The notes beneath the pieces were generated by a model. The model searched no databases, was not told the DNA's origin, and saw only the letters and a list, made by a program, of their open reading frames with translations. Made by a program: the position numbers and the translations under genes. This document shows, piece after piece, positions 25,561-33,361 of a stretch of 64,000 nt of DNA. Position 1 is the first letter of the stretch; each line of letters starts with the position of its first letter. The DNA lies in NCBI GenBank assembly GCA_001797675.1, contig MGQB01000026.1, positions 62,001-126,000 of the forward strand, read 5' to 3'. The DNA comes from Deltaproteobacteria bacterium RBG_13_43_22 (GTDB taxonomy: Bacteria; Desulfobacterota; RBG-13-43-22).

Positions 25561-26667
25561 ATGTCCTGGTTTCAGAAATTTTTAGGTTTGGGGAAAAAGG
25601 AAGATACGGGTTTGACCCTGAAACTCCGATTGAACCGCTTACGCCATTTATTAAGGGCCGAATGGGCCTGTGATCGACTTTTATCCGATTTGAAGGAAAA
25701 GAACCAGGGGGAATATATCTTCGACCGCCAATATGTCTTCTCAACCGTAGGCCAGGTTTTTCAGAAGGCCTATCAAATGGTCTACGATGGATTGATCCTA
25801 GGGGAAAACAGGGAGATGGACCTATATCTTAGGCTGGACCGGATGAGGGATGAGGCCCAAACCTTTCTAAATTCTTTCAATAGGAGCATGAAAAATACGG
25901 AGGTGCCCCCTCCAAGGGAGAAAATACAAAAGGGAATCGGGGAAGGAAACAAAGAGGTTTTTGAAGAAAAAGAAGATCTTGATCAGGAACCGGAATTCCA
26001 AATGCTTGCAGGGATAATAAAGTTGTTGGACCCTTCAGCGCCAATCAGTCAAAACCAATGGCCTGAAGCCATTGAAAAAGTCCAAAATATTCGGATGGCC
26101 CTGCGCTGGACTCACGAGCAGGTCCTAAAGTTATTCGTGAACCCGGAAGCCTTACAACACTGGATAACAACCGGACTTGCCTTTCCTCTATTGAACCCCG
26201 AGGAGTTGTCTCTGTATGGAATCGATCTGGGGAAAAGAATGATTATAGACAAAAACAATTTCAGGAAACCCGATCAATTTGATAAAGATTTGGCCGTCTA
26301 CAAACCCTGGTCTCTGTTTTATAATGGTTTTTCCAATTCTTTAATCAGCGGCCTTCAAAAGCAGATAAAAGAAGGCTCTCCCCTTTTTATGGTGGTTTCT
26401 GAAAATTCCCTTTTTTTGTACGGTAATTCGCAGGAAGGCCAATTTGTTCTGGATATGGTTTTAACCAGTGTCCGGGAATTGAATCATTTCTTTTTTCGTT
26501 GGCAGGCCGGTTCCGGTGATTCCCTCTTTATCCGGAACCTTTCTTCGATTTGGGAATGGACCGATCGTCAGGAGAAAAAGGTTTATGAACTGACGGTCTT
26601 TCAAAAACCACCGAAGGAGATTGAAAGATACGGGTCCCAGATCGGCCAGGCCATAGCCCTCTGGTAA
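25561..26667 (+). CDS. stand-alone N-domain protein related to the PEP-domain paralogues
   Basis: 368 residues. Residues ~18-115 align with the helical N-domain of paralogues A, B and D: LRHLLRAEWACDRLL, then GEYIFDRQYVFSTVGQVFQK against GEYLFDRQYIRAGYARIRD in B. It has no ATP-grasp or phosphohistidine domain. A charged linker (~120-165) leads to an unrecognised C-terminal domain with VVSENSLFLYGNSQEGQFVLDMVLTSVRELNHFFFRWQ and a terminal ERYGSQIGQAIALW. By analogy it could compete with or bridge partners that recognise the shared N-domain. It lies directly after TSUP permease 2 and before a hairpin-rich gap. Confidence 0.65.
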   Translation: MSWFQKFLGLGKKEDTGLTLKLRLNRLRHLLRAEWACDRLLSDLKEKNQGEYIFDRQYVFSTVGQVFQKAYQMVYDGLILGENREMDLYLRLDRMRDEAQTFLNSFNRSMKNTEVPPPREKIQKGIGEGNKEVFEEKEDLDQEPEFQMLAGIIKLLDPSAPISQNQWPEAIEKVQNIRMALRWTHEQVLKLFVNPEALQHWITTGLAFPLLNPEELSLYGIDLGKRMIIDKNNFRKPDQFDKDLAVYKPWSLFYNGFSNSLISGLQKQIKEGSPLFMVVSENSLFLYGNSQEGQFVLDMVLTSVRELNHFFFRWQAGSGDSLFIRNLSSIWEWTDRQEKKVYELTVFQKPPKEIERYGSQIGQAIALW

Positions 26668-26739
26668 GATCAGGGATCGGGAAAATACTGGTTGACTGAA
26701 AATGGTTTACGCCAAGGCCGAAGGCTATTGACCTAATTA

Positions 26740-26938
26740 GTTTCCATCCGGAAATTCGAATTTCCGGATGGAAACACCTGGATATCCCTATGAAGCTCTT
26801 GCCAGAAACCCATACGGCTCCCGAATGGGAGCCTTTTAAAAAGGTCGGCAAAGCCGACCGTATTCAAAGGGTTTCTGGCCATAAATGATGGCCGGCAGCT
26901 GTGTATTCTCATCCGGAAAGGTCTTTTCCGGATGAGAA
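26740..26938. repeat. cluster of palindromes and a three-way-junction inverted repeat
   Basis: Three structures fill the gap after the 25561-26667 gene. (1) A perfect 36-base palindrome at 26740-26775 has half-site GTTTCCATCCGGAAATTC. (2) An outer stem GCCAGAAACCC (26801-26811) / GGGTTTCTGGC (26869-26879) encloses two perfect hairpins, GGCTCCC-GAAT-GGGAGCC (26816-26833) and GGTCGGC-AAA-GCCGACC (26843-26859). (3) TTCTCATCCGGAAA (26906-26919) pairs with TTTCCGGATGAGAA (26925-26938). Structures 1 and 3 share the CATCCGGAAA arm. The block could be a terminator/processing region or a small mobile repeat. Confidence 0.75.
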
Positions 26939-26964
26939 CTAATTAAGTATTTGGGAGGTTAAAA

Positions 26965-27372
26965 ATGGAGGAAAAAGTGCAAGTCCTTATTCTGGATGAC
27001 GAACCGATTGTCGGTAAAAGGTTAGGCCCGGCCCTGATGAAGATGGGTTGTGAGGTGGAAGCTTTTGAGGACCCTAAAAAGGCCTTGCAGCGGATTGAAG
27101 AAAAGATCTTTGATATCGTTGTCACAGATATTCGCATGGAAGATATTGACGGGATTGAGATCCTGGAAAAGGTCAAGGCCAGGTCCGACCGCACCAAGGT
27201 CATCATGATCACCGGCTATGCCACGGTGGAGGTAGCCCGGGAGGCCCTGGGTAAAGGGGCGTTTGATTTTATTGCCAAGCCTTTTAAACCCAATGATTTA
27301 AGAGAAATCGTTTACCGGGCGGCTGACGCTCTGGGATTCAAAGGACTTTCCCGGGCTAATATAGGCGAATGA
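26965..27372 (+). CDS. single-domain response regulator (receiver only) 3
   Basis: 135 residues. Receiver with Asp11-Asp12 (LILDDEPIVGKRL), phospho-acceptor Asp55 (VVTDIRMED), ITGYA and AKPFK, then only a short tail (YRAADALGFKGLSRANIGE). The DDEPIV start and ITGYATVE..REAL stretch place it with the receivers at 36205 and 36611 and with the receiver of the NtrC-type regulator, distinct from the TTNNPLEVP pair at 13222 and 13694. It starts right after the palindrome cluster and precedes PEP-domain paralogue C. Confidence 0.92.
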   Translation: MEEKVQVLILDDEPIVGKRLGPALMKMGCEVEAFEDPKKALQRIEEKIFDIVVTDIRMEDIDGIEILEKVKARSDRTKVIMITGYATVEVAREALGKGAFDFIAKPFKPNDLREIVYRAADALGFKGLSRANIGE

Positions 27373-27526
27373 ATATTCCGGGACGAAAAAAGGATTCGAG
27401 GGTCTAAAGGTTTAGACTCTTAGGCATCTCACCTGATTCCAAGACCCCTTCGTTCCTTTTGAACATTTTCCCATTTGGCAACCCCCCCCGGGGCAGGACT
27501 GTTTAGGTTCACCAAGGGATAAGAAT

Positions 27527-30043
27527 ATGGATGTTACCAACCCCTCGACAGCTTCAGGGATCGACCGGCAAAAATACCAGGGTCTTCAATCCCTCCTGGG
27601 CGAAAACAGCCGCCTTTTAGAGGTCATGGCCGATCTGGAGGCGGACCTTCGCTTTTTGCCTCTCGGTTCAGCCTCTTTGGAACATCAAATCCGAAGCCTC
27701 ATGGAGGGGACCCTTTTGATGATCGAAGACCTGAACCAGATCGCCGAGGGCCATTATCAGGCTTTATATCCGGCTTTTATCAAGATTGAAAAGCAGGTCT
27801 TGGAGCGATTGGGAAGGCCTGCTGCTAAGTCCCCGGAGATGGAGTTAATGGCCCTTTCGGAAATGGATTTGACCCAGGAACGGATAGTGGGCGGAAAGGC
27901 GGCCCGGCTGGGCGAATTGAAAAAGTGTTTTCCGGAAACGGTTCCCGATGGATTTGTCATCACCACTGGTGCCTATGAAAACTGGATTTCCGAACCGCGG
28001 TTATCCTCTGAAATAAGACTCTTGTTGGATACCCTGGAGGTCAGCAGCGATCCGGAACGGTTTCGGGACAAGTCCGGCCGGATCCGGGAAATGATTGAGC
28101 ATTCCCCGCTGCCCTCGACGCTTCAGGAGAACATTGAAACCTTTGTTCAAAGTCATTGGCCCTCATCTCAAAACTGGGCGGTCCGATCCAGTGCCGTCGG
28201 TGAAGACACCTTACTGACCTTTGCCGGGCAATTTGCCAGTTTTTTAAATATCCCTAAGGAATTGCTGACCAAGACTTATCAAAAGGTAGTGGCCAGCCGG
28301 TTTAGTGATCGGGCCATTGCCTATCGTTTATCCGGGGGAATAACAGAGGTTGAAACACCCATGGCCGTTTTATTCATTCCTCTTATTGAGGCTCGGAGCT
28401 CCGGGGTCCTTTATACCCGAGACCCGGGACAACCGACCGAAGACGATTTCCTGATCAGCTCCACCTGGGGATTGGCCGCCGAATTGGTTGGAGGGCAGGC
28501 CCCGGCCGACTTCTTCCGAGTCGATTCCCGGGACCCCAGCAAAATAAAGGAGCTGCGGATAGTCTTAAAGAAGGATCGACTGATTCCCGGGGAACCGGGT
28601 CATTTGAAAAGGGAAGCCAATACCCCGGAGATGCAAAACTCGCCCTCGATTTCCGACCAGGAAATGATCTCCTTAACCAATTGGGCCCTTAAGATAGAAA
28701 AGTATTTCGGAACGGCTCAGGATATAGAGTGGGCCATAGACCAAAAAGGGAAAATCTGGATCCTCCAGGCCAGACCTTTGCGTTTGGTTGAATCCCAGGA
28801 ATCCATAAGTGCTCCGCCGACAGACCGGCCCCTTCTTTCCGGAGGGATCACTGTTTTCCCCGGTCGCGCCGTGGCCCCGGTTCAGGTCGTCACACCAGGC
28901 CAAGGGTTGTCATCCATCCCCCATGGGGTAATCCTGGTTATTCCTCAGGCCGTGCCAGATATTGGGACCGTCTTACCCTATTTGGCCGGTTGTATTGCCG
29001 AGCAGGGCCAGCCCACCGGGCATGCCGCTACCCTGCTCCGGGAATTCGCCGTCCCCTCTTTATTTGAGGTCCCAACGGCGACATCAAAACTTCGGACCGG
29101 AGATCTGATCGGGCTGGATGCCACGCATCGCCAAATTTTTTCCGGGAATCCCTGGCCGGATGTTCGGGAAAGGACCTTGGCCCGCTTGGTCAAACCCAAA
29201 ACCAAACCGGAAGCCGGTCCTTTGCATGACCTGATCCTCAAACTTAAACTGACCGATCCTCAAGCCCGCAATTTCCGGCCAGAGGCCGCTGAATCCATAC
29301 ATGATCTGATTCGCTTCGTCCACGAAAAAGGCATTGCCTCTCTCTTTGCGGTGGGGGATAAAGAGACCCGAAAAAAGGGAATTCCCTCCCACCGGTTATC
29401 CTCATCCATTCCCCTATATCTCTTTGTCCTGGATTTAGGCGGAGGGCTGTCCCTCGAGGGGCTTTCTCAGAAAAAAGAGGTCAACCCGGAACAGATCCGA
29501 TCCACACCTTTTCAAGCCCTTTGGAAGGGCATAATGGATCCCAGGGTCAGTTGGGCCGGTAGAACGGAAATCGATCTCAAGGGTTTTGCCTCGGTCATGT
29601 CTTCTTCTTTGAGCCAGGACATGGGGGCTATGCGAAAAATGGGGGACCCCAATTATTTGCTGGTGGCCCGGGATTATATGAGTCTGAATATCCGTCTGGC
29701 CTACCATTATGCCATGATCGACAGTCTGATCAGTCCGGTAACGGAGAACAATTATGTCAATTTTCGATTCCGGGGTGGGGGCGGGAGTCTTCAACGACGT
29801 GACCTGCGGGCCCGATTTTTAAAAGAGGTCTTATTATCTTCGCGATTTAATGTGGATCAGCGGGGGGACCTGGTTACAGCCTGGCTTCGGGGTTATCCCC
29901 AGTCCCCGTCGGAGGCCGGGCTGGAACTTTTGGGAAAACTCATGGGCTGTGCCCGTCAAATGGATATGTTGATGGAAAATGAAGCGACCATGCGACATTA
30001 TGTGGACCGGTTTCTGGCCGGTGATTATGGGGCTTTTGCCTGA
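27527..30043 (+). CDS. PEP/pyruvate-binding-domain phosphotransferase-like protein, paralogue C
   Basis: 838 residues, the most divergent of the four. The N-domain (~1-110) is shorter and lacks the FDRQY motif. The ATP-grasp domain keeps VGGKAARLGEL (Lys124), RSSAVGED, FAGQFASFLNI, STWGLAAELVGGQAPADFF and DIEWAID..IWILQARPL. The phosphohistidine domain reads QPTGHAATLLREF with His499; the preceding VTDIG is replaced by IAEQG. The C-domain has SIHDLIRFVHE, LDLGGGLSLEG, NNYVNFRFRGGGG and GKLMGCARQMDM. The key His and Lys remain, so it may be active with altered specificity. An AAGGGAT ribosome site precedes the ATG. Histidine kinase 3 follows 40 bases downstream. Confidence 0.85.
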   Translation: MDVTNPSTASGIDRQKYQGLQSLLGENSRLLEVMADLEADLRFLPLGSASLEHQIRSLMEGTLLMIEDLNQIAEGHYQALYPAFIKIEKQVLERLGRPAAKSPEMELMALSEMDLTQERIVGGKAARLGELKKCFPETVPDGFVITTGAYENWISEPRLSSEIRLLLDTLEVSSDPERFRDKSGRIREMIEHSPLPSTLQENIETFVQSHWPSSQNWAVRSSAVGEDTLLTFAGQFASFLNIPKELLTKTYQKVVASRFSDRAIAYRLSGGITEVETPMAVLFIPLIEARSSGVLYTRDPGQPTEDDFLISSTWGLAAELVGGQAPADFFRVDSRDPSKIKELRIVLKKDRLIPGEPGHLKREANTPEMQNSPSISDQEMISLTNWALKIEKYFGTAQDIEWAIDQKGKIWILQARPLRLVESQESISAPPTDRPLLSGGITVFPGRAVAPVQVVTPGQGLSSIPHGVILVIPQAVPDIGTVLPYLAGCIAEQGQPTGHAATLLREFAVPSLFEVPTATSKLRTGDLIGLDATHRQIFSGNPWPDVRERTLARLVKPKTKPEAGPLHDLILKLKLTDPQARNFRPEAAESIHDLIRFVHEKGIASLFAVGDKETRKKGIPSHRLSSSIPLYLFVLDLGGGLSLEGLSQKKEVNPEQIRSTPFQALWKGIMDPRVSWAGRTEIDLKGFASVMSSSLSQDMGAMRKMGDPNYLLVARDYMSLNIRLAYHYAMIDSLISPVTENNYVNFRFRGGGGSLQRRDLRARFLKEVLLSSRFNVDQRGDLVTAWLRGYPQSPSEAGLELLGKLMGCARQMDMLMENEATMRHYVDRFLAGDYGAFA

Positions 30044-30083
30044 AAGTGAGTCTTAAAGAAGATTCTTCCCCGGGGGGGGTTTT

Positions 30084-31589
30084 ATGAATGATTTTCCCGA
30101 TCGAATGACTCCAGGGCTGGTTCTGGATGAAGCCGCTCTGAAAGAAGCCCAAAAAGGTTTGGTGGAAAGACCCACCATGAATATTCGAACCAAAATTATC
30201 ATGGGCTTTTCCCTGATGTTCATCCTCTGTGCCGTGGCCAGCATCACTTATTTAATCATGGGGGGGCAGGTTGAAAAAAAAATAAAATTCATGGAGACCG
30301 TCAACAATTACTCCTTTGAAATTCAACAGGCCCGGCGATACGAGAAAAACTTTTTTCTCTATAAAACCAATCTGCCTGATGCCCTGGAAACCACCCAAAA
30401 TGCCCGGGAAATTCTCAAGAAGGAAGGGAAGAATATAACAGCGGTAATCAGTCAGGAAAAATTGAACCTAATGCTGTCTCATCTTAGCCGTTACGAAAGC
30501 CTCTTGGGCAGCTTAAGAGAGCTGATTCCGCCGGGATCGGGGGAAAATCCGGTGACCCTGGCTAAGATCGAGGGAGAACTGAGGCAGCATGGGGCTGAAA
30601 TGATTTTCATGGCCGCCAATTTGGTGGAAAAAGAACGGAAGGACGTTGAGGCCATGACTCAATGGTCCCGTCAGGTCCCCCTGATCTTTTTAGCCATTCT
30701 TCTTTTAGTCATGATTTATCTGACCCGTTTTTTAGCCCAACAAATCGTTTTGCCCTTGAATCGATTTGTCGATTATACCCTGAGGATCGCCCAAGGGGAT
30801 TATACCCCCATCACCCCGGCCAAGAGGTATAAGGATGAATTTTCCCGGCTGGCCATAGCCATTAATTTAATGATGGATCAACTGCAAAAAAATCAGGAGC
30901 AATACCTTCAAACCCGGAAGATGGCTTCCATAGGGACCCTGACTTCCGGGATCGCCCATGAGTTAAACAATCCCCTAAATAATATTTGTATCACCACCGA
31001 ATCCCTTATTGATGAACTGGAAAGCATTAAAGATGAGGAAAAAAGAAAACGTCTTCAGGACATTTATACTCAGGCGGAGCGGGCCAGCGGCACGGTTCGG
31101 AATCTGTTGGACTTTACCCGGATGGGACCACCGGCCTTCGTGCCGGTTTCAACCCAGGAATTGATCGGCTCCACACTAAAACTGGCCCGGCATGAAATGG
31201 AGTTGAACAACATCAAGTTGCAGTACACACCGGAGGTCCAGGATTCGAGGATTTTGGGGGATTTCAGCCAACTCCAGCAGGTTTTTCTCAATCTGATGAT
31301 TAATGCCATCCAAGCCATGCCCCAGGGTGGCCAATTGAGCCTCCGGGTGAATAATGACGATGAGCAATTTACCCGGATAGAGGTTTCGGATACCGGGGTA
31401 GGAATCCCTCAAGCCGTTATCGAGCAGATATTCGATCCGTTTTTCACCACCAAAGAAAGTGGAACCGGACTGGGTCTTTCCACCAGTTACAGTATCATAA
31501 AAAAACATGGGGGGAAAATTGAAGTAACCAGTCAAATCAATCAAGGGTCCCATTTTTCAGTGTATCTTCCTAAATCAAAGGAGCGATAG
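30084..31589 (+). CDS. membrane sensor histidine kinase 3
   Basis: 501 residues, paralogue of the kinase at 18984-20537. Helix 1 is at ~40-60. The helical sensor has FEIQQARRYEKNFFLYKT, the same 4HB/HBM-like signature as in kinase 2. Helix 2 is at ~200-218, followed by HAMP (~220-275), HisKA GIAHELNNPLNN with His292, and a HATPase domain with DTGVGI and GTGLGLSTSYSI. The ATG at 30084 is used here; an internal ATG (residue 32, MNIRTKI) would also keep helix 1, and no strong ribosome site decides. TSUP permease 3 begins 3 bases after its stop and a TIGR02186 gene follows, repeating the order at 20537-16945. Confidence 0.92.
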   Translation: MNDFPDRMTPGLVLDEAALKEAQKGLVERPTMNIRTKIIMGFSLMFILCAVASITYLIMGGQVEKKIKFMETVNNYSFEIQQARRYEKNFFLYKTNLPDALETTQNAREILKKEGKNITAVISQEKLNLMLSHLSRYESLLGSLRELIPPGSGENPVTLAKIEGELRQHGAEMIFMAANLVEKERKDVEAMTQWSRQVPLIFLAILLLVMIYLTRFLAQQIVLPLNRFVDYTLRIAQGDYTPITPAKRYKDEFSRLAIAINLMMDQLQKNQEQYLQTRKMASIGTLTSGIAHELNNPLNNICITTESLIDELESIKDEEKRKRLQDIYTQAERASGTVRNLLDFTRMGPPAFVPVSTQELIGSTLKLARHEMELNNIKLQYTPEVQDSRILGDFSQLQQVFLNLMINAIQAMPQGGQLSLRVNNDDEQFTRIEVSDTGVGIPQAVIEQIFDPFFTTKESGTGLGLSTSYSIIKKHGGKIEVTSQINQGSHFSVYLPKSKER

Positions 31590-31592
31590 GAT

Positions 31593-32528
31593 ATGAACTT
31601 TTCCATTTATTTGCCCATTGCCGCCAACAGTGTCAACGTCTTTCTCTTATTGGGTTTAGGCGGCCTGGTCGGTTTTTTATCCGGACTTTTCGGGGTCGGG
31701 GGAGGATTCCTGCTAACTCCCTTATTAATCATGTTCGGGATCCCTCCTACCGTGGCGGCCGCCTCGGATTCCAATCAAATCGTGGCCGCCTCGGCCTCAG
31801 GGACCTATGCCCATTATCGACTGGGAAACGTGGATTTCAAGATGGGAATCGTTCTGCTTATCGGTGGTGTGATCGGCGGAACCCTGGGGGTTCAATTGGT
31901 CAAAATACTGAGGGCCACGGGGAATGCCGATTTCGTTATCAAAATAACCTATGTGGCCATGTTGGGGATTATCGGCGGCTATATGTTTATGGAAAGTCTG
32001 CAAAGCATGAAGAAGGCCCCCCTGGCCGAAGAACTTTCCGCCTCGGTTCAAAAACCTCCGTCCTTTTATGCCCGGTTGATCACCGGTTTACCCTTTAAAA
32101 TGAATTTTGAAAAATCCGGGATCCATATTTCTTTTATTATCCCCCTTCTGTTAGGAACCCTGGTCGGTGTGTTGGCGGCCATTATGGGTGTCGGGGGTGG
32201 TTTTATTATGGTTCCCATCATGGTTTATATGCTTCGAATGCCCATGCATGTGGTGGTCGGCACCAGTCTTTTTCAAATCTTTTTTACCTGTGTCAATGTG
32301 ACCATTATGCAGGCCACGTTCAACCATACGGTGGACTTTATCCTGGCCCTTATCCTTTTAGTCGGGTCTTCCTGTGGGGCCCAAATCGGGGCGCGGATCA
32401 GTAAACGGCTAAAGGGCGATCAAATAAAAATTCTGCTGGCCGTGATTATCCTGGTGGTCATGATTCAGATGTTATTAGGGCTTGTCCTAAGTCCCAAGCT
32501 CCTGTTATCCTACAAAGGAGGCCATTAA
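31593..32528 (+). CDS. TSUP (TauE/SafE) family permease 3
   Basis: 311 residues. It shares almost the whole of TSUP 1: FLSGLFGVGGGFLLTPLLI, TVAAASDSNQIVAA, and in the second half LAAIMGVGGGFIMVPIMVYMLRMP and GTSLFQIFFTCVNVTIMQA. The VGGG loops define the family; the transported anion is unknown (sulfite, sulfonate or organic acid in characterised members). AAAGGAG lies upstream. It is 3 bases from kinase 3 and 2 bases from the TIGR02186 gene, so all three are one transcription unit. It ends KGGH, and similar GGH tails end TSUP 1 and both TIGR02186 proteins. Confidence 0.92.
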   Translation: MNFSIYLPIAANSVNVFLLLGLGGLVGFLSGLFGVGGGFLLTPLLIMFGIPPTVAAASDSNQIVAASASGTYAHYRLGNVDFKMGIVLLIGGVIGGTLGVQLVKILRATGNADFVIKITYVAMLGIIGGYMFMESLQSMKKAPLAEELSASVQKPPSFYARLITGLPFKMNFEKSGIHISFIIPLLLGTLVGVLAAIMGVGGGFIMVPIMVYMLRMPMHVVVGTSLFQIFFTCVNVTIMQATFNHTVDFILALILLVGSSCGAQIGARISKRLKGDQIKILLAVIILVVMIQMLLGLVLSPKLLLSYKGGH

Positions 32529-32530
32529 TC

Positions 32531-33325
32531 ATGAACCGTTATATGCTCAAGGGATTCGGCTATCCATTTTTGATAGGGATTTTCATTTCTTTTCTTTTAG
32601 TCCCCGGAGTTTATGGGGAGCACTCTCCCATTGGGTTGGATGTCGTTCAACCCCATACCATCCGTATAGGTAGTTTTTTTTCTGGAGGAAAAGTGACGGT
32701 CAGGGCCGTGGTACCTTATGGAGATCAAGTCGCCCTGAGGATAATTGGACCTCGAGAAGAGTTAGCCCTGATGCGAAAGGGCCGGGTGGGTGGCTTATGG
32801 ATGAATGTTCAACAAATTCATTTTAAAAATCTGCCCAAGGTTTATCTCCTCTGGACTTCCGAAAAAGTGGCTGCCATGGAAAGGGGAGGAGCGGCCAAGG
32901 CCACCCAGTTGAATTATTTGTCTATCCTTTCCGGCAGCCTGGAAACAAACAATCAGGAAGAGGAATCCCTCCTTCTCAATGAATTGATAAAATTAAAGGA
33001 GGCTGATCATCTCTATCAGATCTTTGAGGGAACGGTCCGGATTAAACCCTTGGAACAAGGGGTTTGGGATCAAGCCGATGCTATATTGGAGCTGCCGCCT
33101 AAAATATATCCCGGTTCCTATGGGCTTGAACTTCTGGCTTTTAAAGAGGGAAAGGGCCGGTTGGTCCATTCCAGCACCCTTGAGGTGAAACTGGTCGGAT
33201 TCCCAGCCCTGATATCAGGTTTGGCCTTACAGAAAGGGTTATGGTATGGGATCCTGGCTGTTCTCATCGCCATGATCAGCGGTTTGCTCATAGGAATTGT
33301 TTTCAGCTCCAAAGGCGGGCATTGA
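32531..33325 (+). CDS. TIGR02186/PF09608-family membrane-anchored protein 2
   Basis: 264 residues. An N-terminal signal/anchor is at ~9-30 (YPFLIGIFISFLLVPGVYGEH). The extracytoplasmic beta domain has IRIGSFFSGGKVTVRAVVPYGDQVALRIIGP, RKGRVGGLWMNVQQIHFKNLPKVYLLWTS and PPKIYPGSYGLELLAFKEGKG. A C-terminal helix (LWYGILAVLIAMISGLLIGIVF) leads to SSKGGH. The GLWMNV and YGILAVLIA motifs are typical of TIGR02186. Paralogue of 16945-17835 but with an ordinary signal peptide. Its place directly after a TSUP permease agrees with the family's known neighbourhood; it may be an accessory or periplasmic subunit of the transporter. Confidence 0.82.
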   Translation: MNRYMLKGFGYPFLIGIFISFLLVPGVYGEHSPIGLDVVQPHTIRIGSFFSGGKVTVRAVVPYGDQVALRIIGPREELALMRKGRVGGLWMNVQQIHFKNLPKVYLLWTSEKVAAMERGGAAKATQLNYLSILSGSLETNNQEEESLLLNELIKLKEADHLYQIFEGTVRIKPLEQGVWDQADAILELPPKIYPGSYGLELLAFKEGKGRLVHSSTLEVKLVGFPALISGLALQKGLWYGILAVLIAMISGLLIGIVFSSKGGH

Positions 33326-33361
33326 CCTGACCAGGAGTATTGAGAGAAAGTTTAATTATTC

